Below, piece after piece: positions 19,236 to 27,222 of a DNA stretch of 64,000 bases. Both the position numbers and the translations under genes were made by a program. The notes below the pieces were generated by a model. It was not told where the DNA came from. It did no database searches and saw only the letters and a program-made list of their open reading frames with translations. The DNA comes from Flavobacterium psychrophilum (GTDB lineage Bacteria; Bacteroidota; Bacteroidia; Flavobacteriales; Flavobacteriaceae). The stretch lies in contig CAMCVA010000002.1 of NCBI GenBank assembly GCA_945879625.1, positions 124,001 to 188,000 on the forward strand, in the 5' to 3' direction. Each line of letters opens with the position of its first letter. Position 1 is the stretch's first letter.

Positions 19236-19864
19236 TGAAACAAAAAGTAGACCTGTCGAATTGGAATCGAAAAGAACACTTCCAGTTTTTTAACAGCTTT
19301 GAAGAGCCATATTTCGGCATTACAGTCCAATTGGATTGTGAAAACGCCTACCATAAGGCTAAATCACTTGACGTTCCTTTCTCCACCTATTACCTACATA
19401 AAACTTTAGTAGCAGTAAACGAAAACAAAGCACTTCGTCTTCGAATTGAAGGCAAGGAGGTATATGAGTTTTCGGAAATTCACGGCTCCTCGACTGTAAT
19501 GCGAGCAGATCACACCTTTGGTTTCTCGTTAATTGCATACCACGCGGATATTAGGGTCTTTGCTCAACATGCCGCCAATGAAATTGAACGAGTGAAACAA
19601 ACAACAGGCTTATTTACCCGAGAATTTTCACCCAACGTAATCCATTTCTCAGCCCTGCCTTGGTTAGCTTTTACTGCCATATCGCACGCCCGAAGTTTTA
19701 CACTACCAGACAGCTGCCCAAAAATGTCTTTTGGAAAAATGACAACAACTGCGCTAGGCAAGCGAAGTATTCCCTTTTCTGTTCATGTGCACCACGCCCT
19801 TGTGGATGGCTATGATGTGGGTGTTTTTGTAAATAGGCTTCAGGATTTATTAAACGAAAACTAA
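19235..19864 (+). CDS. chloramphenicol acetyltransferase-like protein
   Basis: 209 residues, the size of trimeric type A CAT enzymes. The C-terminal catalytic motif is VHVHHALVDGYDVGVF, corresponding to the HHAVCDG active-site motif with the Cys replaced by Val-like residues; the N-terminal WNRKEHFQFF and the YFGITVQLDCE block also fit. It would transfer acetyl from acetyl-CoA to a hydroxyl acceptor. Chromosomal CAT-like genes of flavobacteria are widespread and whether this one acts on chloramphenicol is not known. It is coupled to the HAD gene by a one-base overlap, suggesting a metabolic rather than an acquired-resistance setting; no mobile element is nearby. Confidence 0.82.
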   Translation: MKQKVDLSNWNRKEHFQFFNSFEEPYFGITVQLDCENAYHKAKSLDVPFSTYYLHKTLVAVNENKALRLRIEGKEVYEFSEIHGSSTVMRADHTFGFSLIAYHADIRVFAQHAANEIERVKQTTGLFTREFSPNVIHFSALPWLAFTAISHARSFTLPDSCPKMSFGKMTTTALGKRSIPFSVHVHHALVDGYDVGVFVNRLQDLLNEN

Positions 19865-19911
19865 CACCAAGGTGTCAAGAAGCGGCAAATAGCCGCCTCT
19901 CGAACATTGGC

Positions 19912-20238
19912 TTACAGCAAACAAACCTCTCCGACTAGAATTTCAGTGATGAATTTCTTGTCACCATTCTTATCTTCATAGGATCGGTGGGTGAGTTTTC
20001 CGTCTACGGCGATTTCTTTTCCTTTGGTTACATATTTTTCAAGGATTTCGGCCGTTTTCCCCCAGGCTGTAATGCGATGCCATTCGGTTTGCTCTACTTT
20101 GTCGCCGTTGTCCTTATAATAGACTTCGTTGGTGGCTAGGGTCAAGGCGGCTACCTTTTTCCCGCTTTCTAATGTTTTTACTTCCGGATCGCTTCCTGCG
20201 TTTCCGATTAGCTGTACTCTGTTTCGTAAATTACTCAT
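19912..20238 (-). CDS. ssb: single-stranded DNA-binding protein, short form
   Basis: 108 residues forming an OB fold: LRNRVQLIGNAGSDPEVKTL, KVAALTLATNEVYY, TEWHRITAWGKTAEIL, and KGKEIAVDGKLTHRSYED. It ends at GEVCLL directly after the OB fold and lacks the acidic, DDDIPF-like tail used by replicative SSBs to recruit partners. So it is probably a secondary SSB, with the main copy elsewhere. Confidence 0.9.
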   Translation of the reverse strand: MSNLRNRVQLIGNAGSDPEVKTLESGKKVAALTLATNEVYYKDNGDKVEQTEWHRITAWGKTAEILEKYVTKGKEIAVDGKLTHRSYEDKNGDKKFITEILVGEVCLL

Positions 20239-20365
20239 GGCGTTTAAAAAAATTAAAGGGTTATAGATTGTTTTGTTGGTCGATCAACAAGGCAAAATTG
20301 GGAAGTTTAAAATCATGAAAGCTAAATGTATTCGTTTGCTTTCGACTGTATTTGTTTGTAATCGG

Positions 20366-20392
20366 TTGTAATTGAAAAAAATAGTACATTTG
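20366..20392 (+). promoter_or_regulatory. promoter candidate, TTG-N16-TACATTTG
   Basis: TACATTTG at 20385-20392 is a full match to TAnnTTTG; TTG at 20366-20368 is 16 nt upstream, one short of the usual minimum. It would serve the zinc-ribbon/M28 peptidase/epimerase operon whose first ATG is at 20453, giving a ~55 nt leader. Confidence 0.5.
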
Positions 20393-20452
20393 GTTAGCTT
20401 TGGGAGTTGACCCTGAGCGTTATATATACACGCCAAATTAAATTTACACGCC

Positions 20453-20806
20453 ATGAAAAATTGTTTAGAATGCCACGACAAGTTACTGGGTCGTGAAGAC
20501 AAAAAATTTTGCTGCGACGGTTGCCGCAGCGCTTTTAACAACCGAAAAAACAAAGACAGCACCAATTTAATGCGCAACATCAACTATGTGTTGCGAAAAA
20601 ATTACCGGATTTTATCGGAGTTAAATCCCGAATCAAAAGCCAAAACAACACGAAAAAAACTAATCAATAGCGGATTTGATTTCACCTATTTCACTCACAT
20701 CCTTCAGACCAAAACAGGCAATACCTATTGTTTTTTATATTCTCAAGGCTATTTGTGTTTGGAAAATGATTTGATTTTATTGGTTAAAAAAGAGGGGTTT
20801 TTATGA
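20453..20806 (+). CDS. small zinc-ribbon protein of unknown function
   Basis: 117 residues. The N-terminus has a four-cysteine ribbon, CLECHD (first pair) and FCCDGCRSAFNNRKNKD (second pair), followed by a basic helical region NINYVLRKNYRILSEL and a C-terminal part (FDFTYFTHILQT, TYCFLYSQGYLCL) that looks like a short beta domain. The arrangement suggests nucleic-acid or protein binding; I do not know a characterised homologue. Its end overlaps the peptidase start by 4 nt (ATGA), so they are translated together. Confidence 0.75.
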   Translation: MKNCLECHDKLLGREDKKFCCDGCRSAFNNRKNKDSTNLMRNINYVLRKNYRILSELNPESKAKTTRKKLINSGFDFTYFTHILQTKTGNTYCFLYSQGYLCLENDLILLVKKEGFL

Positions 20807-23193
20807 AAAAAAACTACACCGTAGCTGGAACACTACTTTGTTTCTCCGTGCTAATTCTAGCCTTATATTTCACCCAAAATCCGTGGATTACTAGCCCCAA
20901 ATCACCCAACGCATTTGATACTCAAAAGGCATTAGTACAGGTAAAAAAAATGACGCAAAACCCGCATTATGTAGGTTCTGCTCACCACGAACAGATAGCC
21001 AATTACCTTATTATAGAACTAAAAAAACTAGGCCTGCAACCCCAATACCAAGTAGGAACCACCCTGTCAGACTGGGGAAATTTGGTCCCTTCCAAAAACA
21101 TCATTGCGCGCATTCCGGGAATCGCCAATGCAGAAAAAGCCTTGTTGTTGCTTGCCCATTATGACAGTGCGCCGCATTCCTATTCGTACGGTGCCAGTGA
21201 TGACGCCTCTGGAGTCGCAACTATTTTAGAAGGAGTTCGTGCGTTTCTGCACAGTAAAACGCAGCACAAAAACGACATTATTATCTTGTTTACCGACGCC
21301 GAAGAACTCGGTCTAAACGGCGCTGCGTTGTTTGTTACCCAGCATGCTTGGGCCAAAGAAGTTGGCTTGGCGCTCAATTTTGAAGCCCGCGGAACTAGCG
21401 GACCAAGCTATATGCTCATGGAAGTAAATCAGGGGAATTCCCAAATGATTCAAGCGTTTAGCCAAGCCAATCCGCAATTCCCGGTTACCAATTCGCTGTT
21501 GTACAGCATCTACAAAATGTTGCCCAACGACACCGACTTGACCGTCTTTAGAGAACAGGGCACCATTCAAGGGTTTAATTTTGCTTTTATTGACAATCAC
21601 TTTAACTATCATACCGCCCAAGACGATTTTGCGCACCTCAATCCCAAAACGATCGCTCACCAAGGCTCGTATTTGATGCCTTTGCTGCGCTATTTTTCTA
21701 ACAGTGATTTAACCGCGCTTGAATCGGCAGAAGATGAGGTGTATTTTACCCTTCCTTTTGTGCTTGTGCATTATCCATTTTCTTGGAATTATGTGCTTTG
21801 TGGACTGGCTTTAGGACTATTTATCCTGCTGGTTTTTATTGGATTAGGAAAACGAGTTTTAGACTTCCCCGAAATAGGCAAAGGATTTTTGCGCTTCTTC
21901 GGTTTGTTGCTGTTGGCCGGCGGCGGAAGTTATTTGCTTTGGCTAACACTCAAAAGCATCTACCCGTTTGCCGATATACTTCAAGGATTTCCCTACAATG
22001 GCCATTGGTATATCGGGGTCATTATTTTGTTTGTTATTGGCCTTGCTTTTTTGATTTATGCAAATGCGACAAATGTAAAAAGCATATACAATTATTTTAT
22101 AGCACCGCTCTGTGTATGGTTGGTCCTTCAGTTTTTCATAGCCGCCTATTTGCCTGGCGCGGGCTTTTTTGTTTTACCACTCTTTGGTAGTTTATTCCTA
22201 TTGGGCTATTTTGTTGCAACGCAAAAATCAAACCACACATGGAACTTGGTTTGCAGTGTGCCAGCGATTCTAATTTACAGCCCCTTTATTGTTGTATTTC
22301 CCATTGGATTAGGATTAAAAATGCTCCCGGTTACGGCCCTATTCACCGCTTTTGTATTTGGCTTAGTGCTCCCCATTTTTTTGGCCTTTGAACGAAAAGC
22401 ACTATGGGGAATCGGCGCTATTACCGTGATGGGGATTAGTCTATTTATGGCACATAGCGACTCCAGCTATGAGGCAGGAAAAGCCAAACCCAATAGCTTG
22501 CTTTATGTGTATGACGCCCAAACCAAGAAAGCCGTTTATACTACCTACGATACCCAGCCAGATGAGTGGACCAAAACCTATTTGGGCAACAATCCGAGTA
22601 AAGCCAATGCGGTGAATGCGTTGCCGTTATTCAGCAAATACCAGTCAAAATTTACCTTTGAAAAACCGGCGCCACGTATTTCCTTAAATCCTCCCACAGT
22701 ATTTTTTGAAAAAGATTCAATGGGCGCCAACTACCGCTACATACAGCTTTCCATTAGCCCAAACAGAAAGGTGAATCGTTATGATGTTTTTGCTCCTCTA
22801 AACATGAATTTTTATAATTTGAAAGCCAATGGCGCTACAACAATAGGTCAAAAAGGAAGTAAATACTTGCGCCAAGGCAAAAAAATTCTCAGTTATTATG
22901 TGGTCGATAACCAGCCGTTAGTGCTTTCTTTTCTGTTGCCTAAATCAACTGTGTTTGACATGGAATTACTGGAAAGTTCGTTTGATTTATTGTCGCATCC
23001 GCAACTCAAGATTAAGCCGCGAGCTGCTTGGATGATGCCTACTCCGTTTGTATTAAACGACGCTGTAGTGCTCCGCCAAAAAATTAAACCCAACGCTTTG
23101 TTGTTACCCAAGAAAGTAAAATTTGCAGGTTCTACCTCCAAAATCGACAGCAGTCAAGTTGTTGTTGACACACTAAAAACAGACCGAAAATGA
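20803..23193 (+). CDS. membrane-anchored M28 family metallopeptidase
   Basis: 796 residues. One N-terminal membrane span (~7-25); an M28 zinc aminopeptidase-like domain (~45-310) with HYDSAPHSYSYGASDDASG (metal His and Asp), FTDAEELGLNG (catalytic and metal Glu) and later metal ligands in FNFAFIDNHFNYHTAQDD; then about eight membrane spans (~325-550); and a C-terminal extracytoplasmic beta domain (~560-796). This resembles the ER/vacuolar membrane M28 peptidases (Pff1/FXNA type) found also in Bacteroidota. The substrate is unknown. ATGA overlaps join it to both neighbouring genes. Confidence 0.9.
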   Translation: MKKNYTVAGTLLCFSVLILALYFTQNPWITSPKSPNAFDTQKALVQVKKMTQNPHYVGSAHHEQIANYLIIELKKLGLQPQYQVGTTLSDWGNLVPSKNIIARIPGIANAEKALLLLAHYDSAPHSYSYGASDDASGVATILEGVRAFLHSKTQHKNDIIILFTDAEELGLNGAALFVTQHAWAKEVGLALNFEARGTSGPSYMLMEVNQGNSQMIQAFSQANPQFPVTNSLLYSIYKMLPNDTDLTVFREQGTIQGFNFAFIDNHFNYHTAQDDFAHLNPKTIAHQGSYLMPLLRYFSNSDLTALESAEDEVYFTLPFVLVHYPFSWNYVLCGLALGLFILLVFIGLGKRVLDFPEIGKGFLRFFGLLLLAGGGSYLLWLTLKSIYPFADILQGFPYNGHWYIGVIILFVIGLAFLIYANATNVKSIYNYFIAPLCVWLVLQFFIAAYLPGAGFFVLPLFGSLFLLGYFVATQKSNHTWNLVCSVPAILIYSPFIVVFPIGLGLKMLPVTALFTAFVFGLVLPIFLAFERKALWGIGAITVMGISLFMAHSDSSYEAGKAKPNSLLYVYDAQTKKAVYTTYDTQPDEWTKTYLGNNPSKANAVNALPLFSKYQSKFTFEKPAPRISLNPPTVFFEKDSMGANYRYIQLSISPNRKVNRYDVFAPLNMNFYNLKANGATTIGQKGSKYLRQGKKILSYYVVDNQPLVLSFLLPKSTVFDMELLESSFDLLSHPQLKIKPRAAWMMPTPFVLNDAVVLRQKIKPNALLLPKKVKFAGSTSKIDSSQVVVDTLKTDRK

Positions 23194-23981
23194 GAACAAT
23201 AGCCATTTTTGGCTGTGGTTGGCTCGGATTTCCCTTGGCACAACAGCTAGTGCAAGCAGGATTCCGCATAAAGGGATCGACGACAACACCATCCAAAATT
23301 CCCCAACTGACAAAAGCGGGTGTTGCGGGTTTTTTATTGGAACTAAACTCACAATCTGCCATAGGCGATTGGACTGATTTTTTGGCCGATGCCGAAGTCC
23401 TGGTCGTGGCAATACCCCCACAATTGCGCGGCGCCAACCCTGAAAATTTTGTAGCCAAAATGCAATTATTGTTGGAAAACATGCGACTTTCTGGTTGTAA
23501 AAAAGTACTGTTCATTAGCTCCACCTCGGTGTATCTCGACCAAAATCAATTGGCTATAGAAACAGACACCAAAGGTTTTGATTCACAACTCGTGCATGCC
23601 GAAAACCTTTTTTTATCGGCTGATTTTTGCCAAGCAACCGTAATTCGATTTGGTGGATTAATTGGTCCAGAACGCCATCCGGTGCGGTTTTTGGCTGGAC
23701 GAACGCAGCTCGAAAACCCAGAAGCTCCGGTAAACTTAATTCACCAAAAAGATTGTTTGGCCATCCTTCAAAAATGCATTCATCTTCCTTTTGAAAATGA
23801 AGTGTACAATGCCGTGGCACCGCATCATCCTACTCGAGTAAATTATTACCAAGAAAAAGCCCGTGCGCTTCAATTGCCCCTCCCCGAATTTGATTTTAGC
23901 AAAGCTTCTGTAGGCAAAACCGTTTCGAGTGAAAAACTACAAACGGTGATGGGCTATACTTTTTTGAAACCGAGTCTATAA
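23190..23981 (+). CDS. NAD(P)-binding epimerase-like protein (YeeZ type)
   Basis: 263 residues. A Rossmann start is visible as IAIFGCGWLGFPLAQQLVQ; VLVVAIPPQLRG, VLFISSTSVYLD (Ser/Tyr region) and VIRFGGLIGPERHPVRFLAG follow extended SDR logic, while the classical YxxxK is altered. Such YeeZ/YbjT-like proteins have no established reaction. It starts within the end of the peptidase gene (4-nt overlap) and closes the operon before a strong hairpin. Confidence 0.8.
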   Translation: MRTIAIFGCGWLGFPLAQQLVQAGFRIKGSTTTPSKIPQLTKAGVAGFLLELNSQSAIGDWTDFLADAEVLVVAIPPQLRGANPENFVAKMQLLLENMRLSGCKKVLFISSTSVYLDQNQLAIETDTKGFDSQLVHAENLFLSADFCQATVIRFGGLIGPERHPVRFLAGRTQLENPEAPVNLIHQKDCLAILQKCIHLPFENEVYNAVAPHHPTRVNYYQEKARALQLPLPEFDFSKASVGKTVSSEKLQTVMGYTFLKPSL

Positions 23982-24011
23982 AAAAATCCCAAACAATTGC
24001 TTGGGATTTTT
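23982..24011. terminator. bidirectional terminator
   Basis: AAAAATCCCAA (23982-23992) pairs with TTGGGATTTTT (24001-24011). Flanking A and T runs let it work for the epimerase gene (plus strand) and the converging M13 peptidase gene (minus strand). Confidence 0.88.
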
Positions 24012-24030
24012 TAAATTTTATGGGGTTTGA

Positions 24031-26097
24031 TTACCAGATTTTCACCTGTTTATCAGGCGCTACAAACATGCCATCTCCTTCTTTGATGTTGAAGGCGCTT
24101 TGAAAGCTCTCCAAGTTTAACAAAGGCACATAGGCACGGTACATACCCGGCGAGTGCGGATCGGTTTTCACTTGGTTTTTCAAGGCTTCGTCGCGAATTT
24201 TACTTCTCCAAATGGTGGCCCAAGAGATAAATAAACGTTGCTCTGGGGTATAGCCGTCAATTAAGCCGGGGTTGCCGTTTTCTTTCAAGTACAATTGCAA
24301 TCCGTCATAGGCCGCGTTGATTCCACCCAAATCTCCAATGTTTTCACCCAAGGTAAATTTACCATCTACGTGAATACCAGGCAAAGGCTCCAAAGCGGAG
24401 TATTGATCGGCCAAGGCAGTTCCTAAGTCGGTAAATTGTTTTAAATCGGCTTCTGTCCACCAATCGATCAGGTTTCCATCTGCATTGTAGGTGGCTCCCT
24501 GGTCATCAAAACCGTGAGAGATTTCGTGTCCAATTACGGCACCAATTCCGCCATAATTTACAGCCTCATCAGCTTTGTAATCATAGAATGGCGGTTGCAA
24601 AATTGCGGCTGGGAATACAATTTCGTTGTACGAAGGATTGTAATACGCATTTACCGTTTGTGGCGACATGCCCCATTCGGTTTTGTCAACAGGTTTTCCC
24701 AATTTGTCTAAGTCTTTTGCCCACGCCCATTTAGATACTGAACGCAAGTTTTCAAAGTAAGAACCTCCTTTTGTAGCGCTTTTCACATCCAAAGTGCTAT
24801 AGTCTTCCCATTTGTCTGGGTAACCGATTTTGATGGTCAATTTGTTTAATTTTTCAACCGCTTTGGTTTTGGTCTCTGGCGACATCCACGTGAGGTTGTT
24901 GATGCGCATTTCATAAGCACGCATCACATTTTTGATCATTTTGTAGGCCTTGTCTTTGGCTTCGGCCGGGAACATTTTGTCTACATATAATTTTCCTAAG
25001 GCTTCACCTACCGTTCCATTGACTACTTGTAAGGCTTTTTCGTTACGAGGTCTTTGTTTGATGGCGCCTGTTAAGGCTTTTCCGTAGAATTCCCAGTTGG
25101 CTGTTTCAATTTCAGTTGACAATTGACCCGCAGCACCACGCAACAACATCCAACGCATATAGGCTTTCCAAGCGTCTACATTGTTTTCTGTGAATAAGGT
25201 TTGCAAGCCTTTCATGTATTTGGGCTGCGTAACGATAATGGTATCCACTTTGGCAAATCCTACTCCTTTCAGATAGTCACTCCAGTCAATGGCTGGCGTC
25301 AAGGCGTTCAATTCGGCGATGGCCGTGGGGTTGTATTGAATTTTGCTATCGCGACGTTCTACACGATCCAAACGCGGGACTGACATTTGAATTTCTAAAG
25401 CTAAAATTTTATCGGCATCGGCTTGAGCTGCAGCTGGAGATGCCCCAAAAAACTGTAACATTTTAGCCACGTGTACCGCATATTTGGCGCGTTTTTCTTT
25501 TGAATCAGCATCTTCAGATACGTAATAATCTCGATCAGGTAATCCTAACGAGCCAGGCCCTAAGCTCACCACGTTGCGGTTGCTGTCTTTTTCGTCGGCA
25601 CCTACACCCACGCCAAAGAAGCCTACGCTTCCGCCTTCTGCTTCGGTTTGCATCATTAATTTTTGCAAATCGGCTACATTTTTCACGGCATCAATTTGAG
25701 CCAAATACGGTTTCAATGGTGCAATGCCTTGTTTGTTGCGCGCCACAGTATCCATTGCAGATTGGTACATGATGATCGCTTTTCCTTGATCAGAAGTAGG
25801 TTTGTATTTACCCCCTTTTGTCGCTTCGGCCAAGATGGCCAGTACGTCTTTGTCGGTGTTTTGACGCAATTCGTCAAAGCTTCCCCAACGGGTTTTGTCT
25901 TTCGGGATTTCGGTTTTATCGAGCCAAGTTCCGTTCACAAAACGAAAGAAGTTGTCACTCGGTTTAACGGTTAAATCCATGTAGGATAAGTTAATTCCCG
26001 GTGCTTTTTTGGCGGCTTTGTCTTGGGCTTGCGCAGCGGTCAATCCGAAAATTGCTGGAAGCAGCAATAGCCCTAGTGTTTTGATTTGTATTTTCAT
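24031..26097 (-). CDS. M13 family metallopeptidase (neprilysin/PepO-like), secreted
   Basis: 688 residues from the ATG complementary to 26095-26097. A start 14 codons upstream is rejected because the chosen one opens a clear signal peptide (MKIQIKTLGLLLLPAIFGL, cleavage near AQAQD). Catalytic zinc motif HEISH (H524-H528) in VIGHEISHGFDDQG, third ligand Glu in GENIGDLGG (~585), and NAYYNPSYNEIVFPA upstream, all M13 hallmarks. The N-terminal half is the helical domain I/II lid. It would cut short peptides in the periplasm. CAAAAATA at 26118-26125 reads TATTTTTG (-7), 21 nt before the start. Confidence 0.94.
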   Translation of the reverse strand: MKIQIKTLGLLLLPAIFGLTAAQAQDKAAKKAPGINLSYMDLTVKPSDNFFRFVNGTWLDKTEIPKDKTRWGSFDELRQNTDKDVLAILAEATKGGKYKPTSDQGKAIIMYQSAMDTVARNKQGIAPLKPYLAQIDAVKNVADLQKLMMQTEAEGGSVGFFGVGVGADEKDSNRNVVSLGPGSLGLPDRDYYVSEDADSKEKRAKYAVHVAKMLQFFGASPAAAQADADKILALEIQMSVPRLDRVERRDSKIQYNPTAIAELNALTPAIDWSDYLKGVGFAKVDTIIVTQPKYMKGLQTLFTENNVDAWKAYMRWMLLRGAAGQLSTEIETANWEFYGKALTGAIKQRPRNEKALQVVNGTVGEALGKLYVDKMFPAEAKDKAYKMIKNVMRAYEMRINNLTWMSPETKTKAVEKLNKLTIKIGYPDKWEDYSTLDVKSATKGGSYFENLRSVSKWAWAKDLDKLGKPVDKTEWGMSPQTVNAYYNPSYNEIVFPAAILQPPFYDYKADEAVNYGGIGAVIGHEISHGFDDQGATYNADGNLIDWWTEADLKQFTDLGTALADQYSALEPLPGIHVDGKFTLGENIGDLGGINAAYDGLQLYLKENGNPGLIDGYTPEQRLFISWATIWRSKIRDEALKNQVKTDPHSPGMYRAYVPLLNLESFQSAFNIKEGDGMFVAPDKQVKIW

Positions 26098-26175
26098 GTG
26101 AATTGATTTTAGTGTCACAAAAATATCGAATCTTGTCATATAAACTGTTAAAAAACAAAATAATATCGCTCTCTT

Positions 26176-26210
26176 TTGCGGCCTTAAATCAGTGTTATTT
26201 TGTAGTTTTG
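26176..26210 (+). promoter_or_regulatory. promoter candidate for the SCO gene, TTG-N24-TAGTTTTG
   Basis: TAGTTTTG at 26203-26210 matches TAnnTTTG, 13 nt before the ATG at 26224. TTG at 26176-26178 is 24 nt upstream, one beyond the usual range. Confidence 0.5.
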
Positions 26211-26223
26211 ACGAAAATAATTC

Positions 26224-26889
26224 ATGCTACGATATTTAAAACAAGCCCGTATTTTATTTCTAGTTTTAGGCCTTTTTTCGGTACTTATCATTGGATTGTT
26301 TTATACCGCACTAAAACCCAAAAAGTCTTTGCCCATCTTCAATCCCGCCGATGTAAATCCAGAATTGGTTGACAGTACCGTGCAATATATTCGCAAGTAC
26401 CATAAAATTCCGGCCTTTTCGTTTGTGAATCAAAACGGCAAAATCATCACCGACAAAACCTATGCCGGCAAAATTTATGTAGCCGATTTCTTTTTCACTA
26501 CCTGCGGCTCCATTTGCCCCAAAATGACCAACAATATGGCGTTGGTACAACAAGCTTACTTAACTGACTCACGGGTAATGTTTTTATCTCATACCGTTTT
26601 TCCCGAGATCGATTCGGTGGCGGTACTGAAACGCTATGCTTTGGAAAAAGGCGTGGACGACCGCAAATGGAATTTGGTTACCGGCGATAAAAAGGAAATT
26701 TACAGCTTGGCTAGAAAATCGTATTTGGCTGTAAAATTGGGTAAGCCGAGCGAATTGTATGACATGGTGCACACCGAAAATTTTGTCTTGGTTGATGCCC
26801 AAAAACGGGTTCGTGGCTTTTATGACGGCACCAATAAAGAAGAAATAGAGCGCCTCATTTCCGATATTCAGCTGTTGCTTCAGGAATAA
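26224..26889 (+). CDS. SCO1/SenC family copper chaperone/thioredoxin-fold protein
   Basis: 221 residues. One N-terminal membrane span (~10-30) and a thioredoxin-like domain with the copper-binding pair in TTCGSICPKMTNNM (C-x-x-x-C) and the distal His in DMVHTENFVLVDAQ. SCO proteins deliver copper or reducing power to the CuA site of cytochrome oxidase. It lies just before feoAB, but a separate -7 element precedes feoA, so co-transcription is unclear. No cytochrome oxidase gene is in view. Confidence 0.92.
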   Translation: MLRYLKQARILFLVLGLFSVLIIGLFYTALKPKKSLPIFNPADVNPELVDSTVQYIRKYHKIPAFSFVNQNGKIITDKTYAGKIYVADFFFTTCGSICPKMTNNMALVQQAYLTDSRVMFLSHTVFPEIDSVAVLKRYALEKGVDDRKWNLVTGDKKEIYSLARKSYLAVKLGKPSELYDMVHTENFVLVDAQKRVRGFYDGTNKEEIERLISDIQLLLQE

Positions 26890-26905
26890 TAATTAATAAT
26901 CAAAA

Positions 26906-26919
26906 CTGATAATTATCAG
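26906..26919. promoter_or_regulatory. perfect 14-bp palindrome upstream of feoA
   Basis: CTGATAATTATCAG is a perfect palindrome 22 nt before the feoA -7 element (26941-26948), in the -33 region. It contains GATAAT and ATTATC, the half-site words of Fur-type boxes, though shorter than the usual 7-1-7 arrangement. An iron-responsive repressor site is a reasonable guess. Confidence 0.4.
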
Positions 26920-26940
26920 GTGCAGTTTACTATTTATACC

Positions 26941-26948
26941 TACTTTTG
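26941..26948 (+). promoter_or_regulatory. -7 element (TACTTTTG) of feoAB
   Basis: Full TAnnTTTG match 26 nt before the TTG start of feoA. No TTG lies at the usual -33 distance; the palindrome 26906-26919 occupies that zone. Confidence 0.5.
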
Positions 26949-26974
26949 CAATCTTAATTCAATCTAAATAAGCG

Positions 26975-27217
26975 TTGCAAACCACCATAGCCCAGTTAAA
27001 AAAAGGAGAAAAAGCCACCATCACGCAGTTTGATGTGGAGGCTATTCCATTAAAATTACTGGAAATGGGGTGTTTGCCCGGCAACACGGTTGAGTTATTG
27101 CAAATAGCCCCCTTTGGGGATCCTTTGCTGCTCAACATCAGCGGATCACATTTGGCCATTCGCCTAGAAACCGCCCTTCAGATTGAAGTAACTCGAGACG
27201 AAATCAGTTCAAAATAA
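26975..27217 (+). CDS. feoA: ferrous iron transport protein A
   Basis: 80 residues, an SH3-like FeoA domain: TTIAQLKKGEKATITQF, LKLLEMGCLPGNTVELLQ, and DPLLLNISGSHLAIRLETA. The start is TTG at 26975; no ATG lies before the conserved first strand. It sits 5 nt before feoB and probably helps FeoB at the inner membrane. Confidence 0.92.
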   Translation: MQTTIAQLKKGEKATITQFDVEAIPLKLLEMGCLPGNTVELLQIAPFGDPLLLNISGSHLAIRLETALQIEVTRDEISSK

Positions 27218-27222
27218 GCCGT

